From positions 1-53,389 of the forward strand of contig JAEWJB010000167.1 of assembly GCA_023386795.1 (NCBI GenBank): DNA of 53,389 nucleotides, written 5' to 3'. Below are positions 47,114 to 53,389 of this stretch, piece after piece. A program made the translations under genes and the position numbers. Under the pieces are notes generated by a model. It was given only the letters and a program-made list of their open reading frames with translations. It was not told the DNA's origin and did not search any database. The stretch is from Pseudomonadota bacterium (lineage in GTDB: Bacteria; Pseudomonadota; Gammaproteobacteria; Xanthomonadales; Xanthomonadaceae). Within the stretch, counting starts at the first letter, position 1. Every line of letters starts with the position of its first letter.

Positions 47114-47865
47114 GCGCCTGGATGCGGGAAGATGCGCCGATGCCCTCCTTGCCGCGCTATCGCGAGATTGACCCGCCAGTCGCTTTACGCGATCGGGTGC
47201 GCAAGCTGTGGCAATTTCGTTCGCCCGAGGCGCCCTCCCCGCCGACGCGGATCCTGCCTGACGGCTGCATCGACCTGATCTGGGACGGTACGCAGCTGTT
47301 CGTCGCCGGCCCGGACCGCGTGGCGGCCATGGCCTCGATCGCCCCCGCCACCCGATTGACCGGCGTGCGCCTGGCACCGGGCGCGGCGCGTGACCTGCTC
47401 GGCGTGCCGATGCACCTGCTCACCGGGCAACGCATCGCGCTGGACACGTTGTGGGGACAGCACGCGGAAATGCTGGAAGACCGCCTGCGGCATGCGCCTG
47501 CGTCGCCCGCCCACCAGATGCTCGACGTGCTGGCGCAGCGTGCCGCGCGCTTCGATCCGCGCATGGCCTGGCTGTTCACCCGCCTGCTGGCCGGTGACGC
47601 GCCCCGCGTGCCGCAGCTCGCACGGGAACTGGGCATCAGTGAACGCGCCTTGCGCCGCCACTGCCTGCAGCATTTCGGCTACGGCCCCAAGACGCTGGAC
47701 CGCATCCTGCGCCTGCAACGGCTGCTGGCCTTGGCCCCGCAGTCCGCGTCGCTGACGGAAGCGGCCCTGGGGGCCGGCTACGCCGATGCCGCCCACCTGG
47801 TCCACGACGCACGCGACCTCGCGCGGCTATCTCCCACCGAGTTGGTTCGCCAACACGGCCGCTGA
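47110..47865 (+). CDS. AraC-family regulator with DUF6597-type N-terminal domain
   Basis: A 251-residue protein. Residues 15-140 are the DUF6597-like sensor ('LWQFRSPEAPSPPTRILPDG', 'CIDLIWDGTQLFVAGPDRV', 'LTGVRLAPGAARDLLGVP'). The C-terminal AraC-type double HTH covers 155-250 ('LARELGISERALRRHCLQHF', 'LGAGYADAAHLVHDARDLAR'). The start overlaps the LysR stop by 4 bases; an internal ATG at 47140 is possible. The target is unknown; it is cotranscribed with the LysR gene. Confidence 0.88.
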   Translation: MSAWMREDAPMPSLPRYREIDPPVALRDRVRKLWQFRSPEAPSPPTRILPDGCIDLIWDGTQLFVAGPDRVAAMASIAPATRLTGVRLAPGAARDLLGVPMHLLTGQRIALDTLWGQHAEMLEDRLRHAPASPAHQMLDVLAQRAARFDPRMAWLFTRLLAGDAPRVPQLARELGISERALRRHCLQHFGYGPKTLDRILRLQRLLALAPQSASLTEAALGAGYADAAHLVHDARDLARLSPTELVRQHGR

Positions 47866-47934
47866 GTGGCCGATTCCTACAAGCCGTGCGCGTCGAGGCG
47901 GACGATACTGGCGTCCCTTGCCACGAACACCGCC

Positions 47935-48285
47935 ATGACGACTTCCGCGCGCCACCACCGTATCGATTACCTGGAGTTTGCCGTCGCCTCGATCCCCGCC
48001 GCCTGCCGCTTCTTCGGCGATGCGTTCGGCTGGACCTTCCAGGACTACGGCCCGGATTACTGCGAATTCCGCGATGGCCGCCTGAGCGGCGGATTTTTCC
48101 ACGGCACGCCGCAACCCGGTGGCGCACTGGTGGTGATCTATTCGGACGATCTTGCCGCCACGCAGGCGGCGGTCGAGCGCGCCGGAGGCACGGTGGTGAA
48201 ACCGGTGTTCGATTTCCCCGGCGGCCGCCGCTTCCACTTTCGCGACCCCGACGGTTACGAGTGGGCAGCCTGGACCACCGTGTAA
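47935..48285 (+). CDS. VOC-superfamily (glyoxalase/bleomycin-resistance-like) protein
   Basis: A 116-residue single VOC domain made of two beta-alpha-beta-beta-beta modules: 'HHRIDYLEFAVASIPAACRF' with 'FGDAFGWTFQDYG', and 'VVIYSDDLAATQAAVERAGG' with 'FPGGRRFHFRDPDGYEWAAW'. The second-half wording is typical of predicted lactoylglutathione lyase-like proteins (COG3324). A His near residue 8 and a Glu at about 111 could bind a metal. The substrate is unknown. The ATG at 47935 is chosen since the frame upstream lies in the AraC 3' region without a ribosome site. Confidence 0.88.
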   Translation: MTTSARHHRIDYLEFAVASIPAACRFFGDAFGWTFQDYGPDYCEFRDGRLSGGFFHGTPQPGGALVVIYSDDLAATQAAVERAGGTVVKPVFDFPGGRRFHFRDPDGYEWAAWTTV

Positions 48286-48331
48286 GGCCCCGGCGGCGCC
48301 CGCGGCGAATGCCCCGACGCAATCTGCGGAC

Positions 48332-48362
48332 AAAAAAAGCGGGGTGGCCTGCGCCACCCCGC
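48332..48362 (-). terminator. Terminator of the Dcp-type peptidase gene (minus strand)
   Basis: On the minus strand: GCGGGGTGG-CGCAGG-CCACCCCGC (48362-48339), a perfect 9-bp stem, then seven T's (48338-48332). It is 26 bases after the peptidase stop codon. Confidence 0.88.
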
Positions 48363-48387
48363 GCGATATCACGTTCGCAGCCGCGAC

Positions 48388-50541
48388 TTACTTCAGGCCA
48401 CGGTTTTCCAGCAGCGGTTCGACGCTGGGATCCTTGCCGCGGAAATCGCGGTACAGGGTGGCCAGGTCGACGGTGTTGCCGCGCGAGAGGATCTTGGCGC
48501 GGAACGTATCGCCGTTGGCACGGGTCAGGCCACCGTTCTCCTTGAACCACTCGAACGCGTCGTCGTCCAGCACCTCGGACCAGAAGTAGGCGTAGTAGCC
48601 GGCCGAATAGCCGCCGCCCCAGATGTGGTCGAAGTAGCTGGTGCGGTAACGCGGCGGAACCTCGGCCAGGTCGACCTTGAACTTCTTCAGCGCGTCGGCC
48701 TCGAACTTGTCCACGTCCTGCAGCGGCGCGTCGGCCGGCTGTGTGTGCCAGGCCAGGTCAAGCAGCGCGGCGGCCAGGTATTCGGTGGTCGCGTAGCCCT
48801 GGTTGAAGGTCTTGGCCTTCTGGATCTTGTCCACCAGCGCCTGCGGCATCGGCTCGCCGGTCTGGTAGTGCTTGGCGTAGTTGGCGAAGACCTTCGGGTC
48901 GGTCGCCCAGTGCTCGTTGAACTGCGACGGGAACTCCACGAAGTCGCGCGAGGTGCTGGTACCGCCGATCGACGGGTACTTGCTGTTGGAGAACATGCCA
49001 TGCAGCGCGTGGCCGAACTCATGGAACATCGTGGTGACGTCATCGAAGCTCAGCAGCGCCGGCTGGCCGGCGGCAGGCTTGGTGAAGTTGGCCACGTTGT
49101 AGACCACCGGCTTGGTGCCGCTCAGGCCGTCCTGGTCGACGAAGTTGCCCATCCAGGCGCCGCCGGACTTGCTGTCGCGCTTGTAGTAGTCGGTGTAGAA
49201 CAGGGCCAGCGAGCTGCCGTCCTTGTCGAACACCTCGAACACGCGCACGTCCGGGTTGTACACCGGGATGTCCTTGCGCTCCTTGAAGGTCAGGCCGTAC
49301 AGCTGGTTGGCGGCGAAGAACACGCCGTTCTGCAGGACGTTGTCCAGTTCGAAGTACGGCTTGATCTGCGATTCGTCCAGGTCGTACTTGGCCTTGCGCA
49401 CCTGCTCGGCATAGAAGTCCCAGTCGGAGGCGGCGAGCTTGAAGCCGCCGTTCTGCGCATCGATGACCTTCTGCATCTCGGCCACTTCGCCGCGCGCCTT
49501 GGCGGTGGCGGCCGGCACGGTGTCGGTGAGCAGCTTGAGCGCGGCCTCCGGGGTACGCGCCATCTGGTCGCCCAGGCTGTAGGCGGCGTAGCTGTCGAAG
49601 CCGAGCAGCTTGGCCTTCTGCGCGCGCAGCTGGGCCAGGCGTTGCACGGTCTGGCGGGTGTCGTTGCCGTCGCCCTTCTCGGTGCGGGTTTCCGAGGCCT
49701 TGAGCACTTCGGTACGCAGGTCGCGGTTCTTCAGCGAGGCCAGCACCGGCTGCTGGGTGGTGTTCTGCAGCGGCAGCACGTACTTGCCATCGAGCTTCTT
49801 GCCCTTGGCGGCTTCGGCGGCGGCGGCGATGTCGCTGTCGGACAGGCCGTCCAGGCGCGCCTTGTCATCCACCACCACGGCGGCGGCGGCGGTGGCCGCG
49901 ACCAGCTTGGTGTGGAACTGCGTGGAGAGCGTGGTCTCCTCGACGTTGAGCTTGCGCAGGGTTGCCTTGTCGGCATCGGACAGCTGCGCGCCGGCGCGCA
50001 CGAACTGGTCGTACGTGCGGTCGACCAGACGCTTCTGCTCGGCATCGAGGTTCAGCGTGTCGCGCGCGTCGTAGATGGTCTTGATGCGCGCGAACAGCTT
50101 CGGGTCGAGGTTGATCTCGTCCTGGTGGGCGGCCAGCTTGGGTGCCACTTCTTCCTGGATCTTCTGGCGCGCATCGTTGGTGTCGGCCTGGACCACGCCG
50201 AAGAACGTCAGCGCGACGCGCTTGAGCGTCTCGCCGCTCTTCTCCAGCGGCACGAAGGTGTTGTCGAAGGTCGGCGCTTCGGTGTTGTCGGCGATCTTGC
50301 GCACTTCGGCCAGGTGCTGCTTCATGCCTTCCTCGAAGGCCGGCACGAAATCGCTGTCCTGGATCTTGTCGAACTGCGGGGCCTGGAACGGCAGCGGGCT
50401 GGCGCTCAACAGCACGTTGGCGGTGGCGGGAGCCGGCGCGGCGGCGGGGGCGGCGGTTTCGGACACGGGGGTGGACTCTTTACCGGAACAGGCGGCCAGC
50501 GCCAGGCTGATGGCAGCGGCCAATACGACAGTGCGCGTCAT
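48388..50541 (-). CDS. dcp: M3-family peptidyl-dipeptidase, Dcp type, predicted lipoprotein
   Basis: A 717-residue thimet-oligopeptidase-family metallopeptidase. The zinc motif is HEFGH (507-511) in 'DVTTMFHEFGHALHGMFSNS', with the third ligand Glu some 25 residues on in 'SRDFVEFPSQFNEHW'. The helical M3 body is evident throughout. E. coli Dcp is periplasmic or cytoplasmic and releases C-terminal dipeptides. Here the N-terminus is a lipoprotein signal with lipobox 'LAAC' (C18) and a Ser/Ala/Pro-rich linker, so the enzyme is probably held at a membrane on the periplasmic side. A strong terminator follows. Confidence 0.94.
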   Translation of the reverse strand: MTRTVVLAAAISLALAACSGKESTPVSETAAPAAAPAPATANVLLSASPLPFQAPQFDKIQDSDFVPAFEEGMKQHLAEVRKIADNTEAPTFDNTFVPLEKSGETLKRVALTFFGVVQADTNDARQKIQEEVAPKLAAHQDEINLDPKLFARIKTIYDARDTLNLDAEQKRLVDRTYDQFVRAGAQLSDADKATLRKLNVEETTLSTQFHTKLVAATAAAAVVVDDKARLDGLSDSDIAAAAEAAKGKKLDGKYVLPLQNTTQQPVLASLKNRDLRTEVLKASETRTEKGDGNDTRQTVQRLAQLRAQKAKLLGFDSYAAYSLGDQMARTPEAALKLLTDTVPAATAKARGEVAEMQKVIDAQNGGFKLAASDWDFYAEQVRKAKYDLDESQIKPYFELDNVLQNGVFFAANQLYGLTFKERKDIPVYNPDVRVFEVFDKDGSSLALFYTDYYKRDSKSGGAWMGNFVDQDGLSGTKPVVYNVANFTKPAAGQPALLSFDDVTTMFHEFGHALHGMFSNSKYPSIGGTSTSRDFVEFPSQFNEHWATDPKVFANYAKHYQTGEPMPQALVDKIQKAKTFNQGYATTEYLAAALLDLAWHTQPADAPLQDVDKFEADALKKFKVDLAEVPPRYRTSYFDHIWGGGYSAGYYAYFWSEVLDDDAFEWFKENGGLTRANGDTFRAKILSRGNTVDLATLYRDFRGKDPSVEPLLENRGLK

Positions 50542-50641
50542 GGACAGGAACTCCTGGGAGTACGGGGTTGAACGACGAGTGCGCGCACCCTAGCGCGTTC
50601 GGGGGAAGCCCGCCATGTGCCATTGGGTGGCTGGAGCCGGT

Positions 50642-51655
50642 TCAGTGCGCGGGGAACGGCTCGTCGGCGAAGATCGCCACATGCGGCACACCGTCGGCAC
50701 CGATCCAGCCCCGGTACATGCCCTGGGTATTGAACGGGAAGGCCATGTGGCCCTGGGCGTCCAGGGCGATGGCGCCGCCGTTGCCACCGGCCGCCGGGAT
50801 CTCCTGGTCGATGACGGCCTCGGCCGCCTGCTGCACGGATTGCCCGGCGTACTTCACGCGGGCGCAGATGTCATGGGCGGCTACCGCCCGCAGGTAGTAC
50901 TCGCCCCAGCCCGTGCCCGACACCGCGCACTGGCGGTTGGCATAGGTGCCCGCGCCAATCACCGGCGAGTCGCCGACGCGGCCATAGCGCTTGTTGGTCA
51001 TGCCTCCGGTGGAGGTGCCGGCGGCCAGCCGGCCCTGTCCGTCCAGCGCCAGCGCGCCGACCGTGCCGAAATGCTTGGCGGTCTCCACATCGGCATGCGC
51101 CTGGCCGCTGGCCTCTTCCTTCAGCGCCTTCTGCAGCTGCTGCCAGCGCTTGTCGGTACGGAAGTAGGAAGGATCCACCAGGGCGATGCCCTGCTCCTTC
51201 GCGAACACCTCCGCGCCCTCGCCCGCCAGCATCACGTGCGCGGAATGCTGCATCACCGCCTTCGCCAGCTGGATCGGGTTGCGCACGCGATGGACCCCCG
51301 CAATCGCACCGGCCTGGCCGCTGGCGCCGTCCATGATCGCGGCATCCAGTTCGTTGCGGCCGTCGTGGGTGAACACCGCACCCCGACCGGCGTTGAACTG
51401 GGGGGCGTCCTCCATCACGGTGATGGTCGCGGCGACCGCGTCCACCGCGCTGCCGCCCTGCTGCAACACGGCATGTCCGGCGCGCAAGGCGCGCGCCATC
51501 GCCTCGCGCGCGGCGGCCTGTTCGTCAGCCGAGAGGCCGGCTTTCTCCACGCCGGCACCGCCATGGATCACCAGGACGGGCGTGGCCGCCAGCGCCGGCA
51601 CGGCGCAGGCGGCCAGGGTGAAGCCCAGCAGGCGGGCGGGCAGGCGCTTGGTCAT
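50642..51655 (-). CDS. iaaA: Isoaspartyl peptidase/L-asparaginase (Ntn hydrolase), exported
   Basis: A 337-residue N-terminal nucleophile hydrolase of the plant-type asparaginase family. Autocleavage is expected before T198 in 'KHFGTVGALALD', which becomes the nucleophile; 'GTSTGGMTNKRYGRVGDSPV' and 'IGAGTYANRQCAVSGTG' form the substrate site. It removes isoaspartyl residues from peptides and can hydrolyse asparagine. The N-terminal hydrophobic segment ('ARLLGFTLAACAVPALAA', 7-24) is a signal peptide; its 'LAAC' could also act as a lipobox. It lies between the Dcp gene and the acyltransferase gene on the same strand. Confidence 0.93.
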   Translation of the reverse strand: MTKRLPARLLGFTLAACAVPALAATPVLVIHGGAGVEKAGLSADEQAAAREAMARALRAGHAVLQQGGSAVDAVAATITVMEDAPQFNAGRGAVFTHDGRNELDAAIMDGASGQAGAIAGVHRVRNPIQLAKAVMQHSAHVMLAGEGAEVFAKEQGIALVDPSYFRTDKRWQQLQKALKEEASGQAHADVETAKHFGTVGALALDGQGRLAAGTSTGGMTNKRYGRVGDSPVIGAGTYANRQCAVSGTGWGEYYLRAVAAHDICARVKYAGQSVQQAAEAVIDQEIPAAGGNGGAIALDAQGHMAFPFNTQGMYRGWIGADGVPHVAIFADEPFPAH

Positions 51656-51675
51656 CGCGGTTCCTCGAAACGGGC

Positions 51676-52278
51676 TTACAGGGTGTCGCGGTTCTTGCCG
51701 CGCCACGGGCGGTACCAGGCGCGGATCGCGGCCATGTCGGCCTGCAGGTCCTCGGTGGGCCAGAACAGGTCGCCCACGCCGATGGTCTTGCTCGGGTAGT
51801 CGAAATAGGCCGGGATGATCGGCACGCCGGCATCGCGGGCGATCTTCCAGAAGCCGTTCTTCCAGTGCTCCACCCGCTTGCGCGTGCCTTCCGGCGTGAT
51901 CGCGTACCACATGCGCTCGGAGCGCTGGATCAGCCGGACTGCCTGGCCGATGGTGCCCTGCGGCGAGCTGCGGTCCAGCGGAATGGCACCGAGCTTCTTG
52001 AGCACCGGGCCCAGCGGCCACCAGAACAGCTGCGCTTTGCCAAGCACGCGCACCTCGAAGTTCAGCGCGATCTTCGCCGCGAAGCCCCAGAAGCCGTCCC
52101 AGTTGGACGAGTGCGGGGCAACGATCATCACCGCCTTGGGCACGTTCGGCAGTGTCCCGACCACTTTCCACCCGCTTGAGCGCAGCACCCGGCGCGCCAG
52201 TGACTGGAGAAAGGCCGAGTGGCCACCTGGCGGCATCTCGGGCGGCGCGGGTTGGGACAGCAGATCGGTTTGACTCAA
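51676..52278 (-). CDS. PlsC-type lysophospholipid/glycerol-phosphate acyltransferase
   Basis: A 200-residue 1-acylglycerol-3-phosphate acyltransferase-family protein. The HX4D motif is 'PHSSNWDG' (H56, D61); 'GAIPLDRSS' and 'YAITPEGTRKRVEHWKNGFW' give the other two conserved blocks. This short class is soluble or peripheral and may make phosphatidic acid or acylate other lipids. It is 20 bases upstream of the asparaginase gene and close behind arfB. Confidence 0.9.
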   Translation of the reverse strand: MSQTDLLSQPAPPEMPPGGHSAFLQSLARRVLRSSGWKVVGTLPNVPKAVMIVAPHSSNWDGFWGFAAKIALNFEVRVLGKAQLFWWPLGPVLKKLGAIPLDRSSPQGTIGQAVRLIQRSERMWYAITPEGTRKRVEHWKNGFWKIARDAGVPIIPAYFDYPSKTIGVGDLFWPTEDLQADMAAIRAWYRPWRGKNRDTL

Positions 52279-52281
52279 GGG

Positions 52282-52713
52282 TTACTCCCAGTGGGAAGAC
52301 GAGCGCCCGCGCTTGACCTGGCTGCGCTCGCGCTTGCTATCGAGGCGGCGCACCTGCGAGCCGCGGGTGGGTTTCGTGGCGATCCTTCGCTTCGGCGCCG
52401 ACAGGCCGCCGGCGATGAAATCAGCCAGGCGCGCGCGGGCGTCCTCCCGGTTGCGGTCCTGGGTACGGAAGCGCTGGGCGTCGATGACCAGCACGCCCTC
52501 GCCGGTCATGCGACGGTCGCGCTTGGCCAGCAGGCGCGCCCGCACTGGCTCGGGCAGCGAGGGCGAGCCGGCCACGTCGAAGCGCAGTTCCACCGCAGTG
52601 GAGACCTTGTTGACGTTCTGCCCGCCGGCGCCGCTGGCGCGCACGAAACGCTCGACGATCTCGCCGGGCGGGATCGCCAGCTGCGGACTGATCTGGAGCG
52701 GTTCGGAAGGCAT
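52282..52713 (-). CDS. arfB: Alternative ribosome-rescue peptidyl-tRNA hydrolase ArfB
   Basis: A 143-residue release-factor-like protein. The GGQ motif is at 30-32 in 'VRASGAGGQNVNKVSTAVEL', which hydrolyses the peptidyl-tRNA ester on stalled ribosomes. The basic C-terminal tail ('RRIATKPTRGSQVRRLDSKR' and 'RSQVKRG') is the part that sits in the empty mRNA channel in ArfB. Length fits E. coli YaeJ (140). The start at MPSEPLQI is preferred over one at 52731. It ends 3 bases before the acyltransferase gene, so the two are cotranscribed. Confidence 0.95.
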   Translation of the reverse strand: MPSEPLQISPQLAIPPGEIVERFVRASGAGGQNVNKVSTAVELRFDVAGSPSLPEPVRARLLAKRDRRMTGEGVLVIDAQRFRTQDRNREDARARLADFIAGGLSAPKRRIATKPTRGSQVRRLDSKRERSQVKRGRSSSHWE

Positions 52714-52815
52714 GCGCGCGATTGTAATCAAGGCCCGCGCCGGTGCGCCGCCTTTTCATTGAAATCTGGTCGATAGAGGTATGCTGGCCACCGATCCCAA
52801 GCAGGATGCACGACG

Positions 52816-53367
52816 ATGATCGCAATTTCCGTTCGCAGGCTGCGCCTGTCGGTGCATGGCTGCCTGGCCGTGCTGCTCGCCCTGGCCTCGTTCGCCGCAC
52901 AGGCTGCGCCGCCGACCGACGCCGACGTCAACCGCCTGCTCGCGGCCTCCCGCGCGCAGACGATGCTCGACAGCATGTTGCCGCAGCTGGAGCAGATGCA
53001 GCGCGAGCAGTTTGCCCGCGTCGCCGCCGAACGCCCGCTCACCCCCGCCCAGCAGGCACAGCTGCGCCAGGTGCAGGACCGCACGCGGCAGACGCTGGGG
53101 CAGGCGCTGTCGTGGTCGCAGATGCGGCCGATGTACGTGGATCTGTACAAGCGCACGTTCTCGCGCGAGGACGTGATCGCCATGGCCGAGTTCTACGAGA
53201 GCCCGGCCGGCCAGAGCCTGCTGGACAAGACGCCGCTGCTGATGCGCAACGTCATGGAGGCGATCCAGCAGAAGATGACGCCGATGATGGCCGACCTGCA
53301 GAAGGACCTGAACCAGATCCTGGCCGAACCGGCTGCGCCGGCACCGGCCAAGCCTGCGAAACCCTGA
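52816..53367 (+). CDS. DUF2059-like exported protein
   Basis: A 183-residue protein with a signal peptide ('HGCLAVLLALASFAAQAAPP', cut near residue 31) followed by a DUF2059-type helical domain: 'DADVNRLLAASRAQTMLDSM', 'MYVDLYKRTFSREDVIAMAE' and 'FYESPAGQSLLDKTPLLMRN', the last being the family's best-known motif. An Ala/Pro/Lys tail ends the protein. DUF2059 proteins are periplasmic, with no clear role. The gene diverges from arfB; the stop lies 22 bases before the window end. Confidence 0.9.
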   Translation: MIAISVRRLRLSVHGCLAVLLALASFAAQAAPPTDADVNRLLAASRAQTMLDSMLPQLEQMQREQFARVAAERPLTPAQQAQLRQVQDRTRQTLGQALSWSQMRPMYVDLYKRTFSREDVIAMAEFYESPAGQSLLDKTPLLMRNVMEAIQQKMTPMMADLQKDLNQILAEPAAPAPAKPAKP

Positions 53368-53389
53368 GTTCTTGTTGCATTTGTAGGAG

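Noticed and set aside
1..53389. tRNA, rRNA, CRISPR arrays, insertion sequences, phage genes
   Set aside because: No supporting sequence pattern seen by eye; small RNAs without clear structure could be missed.

Overview
This is a GC-rich, gene-dense chromosomal segment from a gammaproteobacterium of the family Xanthomonadaceae (Stenotrophomonas / Pseudoxanthomonas / Xanthomonas relatives; I cannot fix the genus). The pointers are a Xanthomonas/Caulobacter-type TonB-dependent receptor with a sugar-acid catabolic cluster, a two-cysteine OhrR/Ohr pair, a leucine-catabolism (liu) cluster, a glyoxylate-bypass pair with a divergent LysR gene, and a RiPP-like 'putative modified peptide' cluster of a type I associate with this family. 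I see no rRNA, tRNA, insertion sequence, phage gene or CRISPR array. Long open frames on the opposite strand of many genes are GC-rich shadows and are left out. No gene-free stretch exceeds 300 bases; the longest are 7646-7934 and 42777-43066, both described below.

Layout. 2-1848: the 3' end of hrpB, a small membrane protein and a terminator. 1852-12107: a catabolic island for a galactonate-type sugar acid. It holds a dgoA aldolase fused to an SMP-30 lactonase, dgoK, an SDR dehydrogenase and a TonB receptor in one direction; a DHDPS-family lyase and an enolase-superfamily dehydratase divergently; and an MFS permease with an IclR regulator. A 15-bp inverted repeat (TTGCTA-N3-TAGCAA and variants) lies in front of all three transcription units and is probably the IclR operator. 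12297-21848: mixed genes (rluE, a catalase-like protein, an exported methyltransferase, two aldo/keto reductases, LysR/MFS, small orphans, a DUF2884-like protein, an alpha/beta hydrolase). 21938-23236: a mini-MerR protein plus ohr/ohrR with duplicated operators. 23314-28824: zapE, a hydrolase, a DMT transporter, a MerC-like protein, an extracellular nuclease and a membrane-anchored cytochrome c.

29034-31984: a Fur-boxed operon (DUF4198-like, DUF3649, PepSY membrane protein, DUF3325) typical of iron/siderophore uptake. 31992-37536: a TetR regulator with a palindromic operator, then isovaleryl-CoA dehydrogenase and both subunits of methylcrotonyl-CoA carboxylase (leucine degradation). 37545-42776: the most unusual region. 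A SagB-type dehydrogenase gene diverges from a 103-residue precursor-like peptide with an NHLP-type leader. The precursor gene runs head-on into, and overlaps by 55 nt, a class III cyclase-like/TPR membrane protein gene, which is preceded by a cyclic-nucleotide-binding GGDEF protein gene. No YcaO, radical-SAM, LanM, peptidase or exporter gene is nearby, so the chemistry is open.

43067-47865: aceA and aceB with a divergent LysR regulator, a perfect inverted repeat between them, and an AraC-type regulator overlapping the LysR gene. 47935-53367: a VOC protein, a lipoprotein Dcp-type peptidase, an isoaspartyl peptidase, a PlsC-type acyltransferase, arfB and a DUF2059-like protein.
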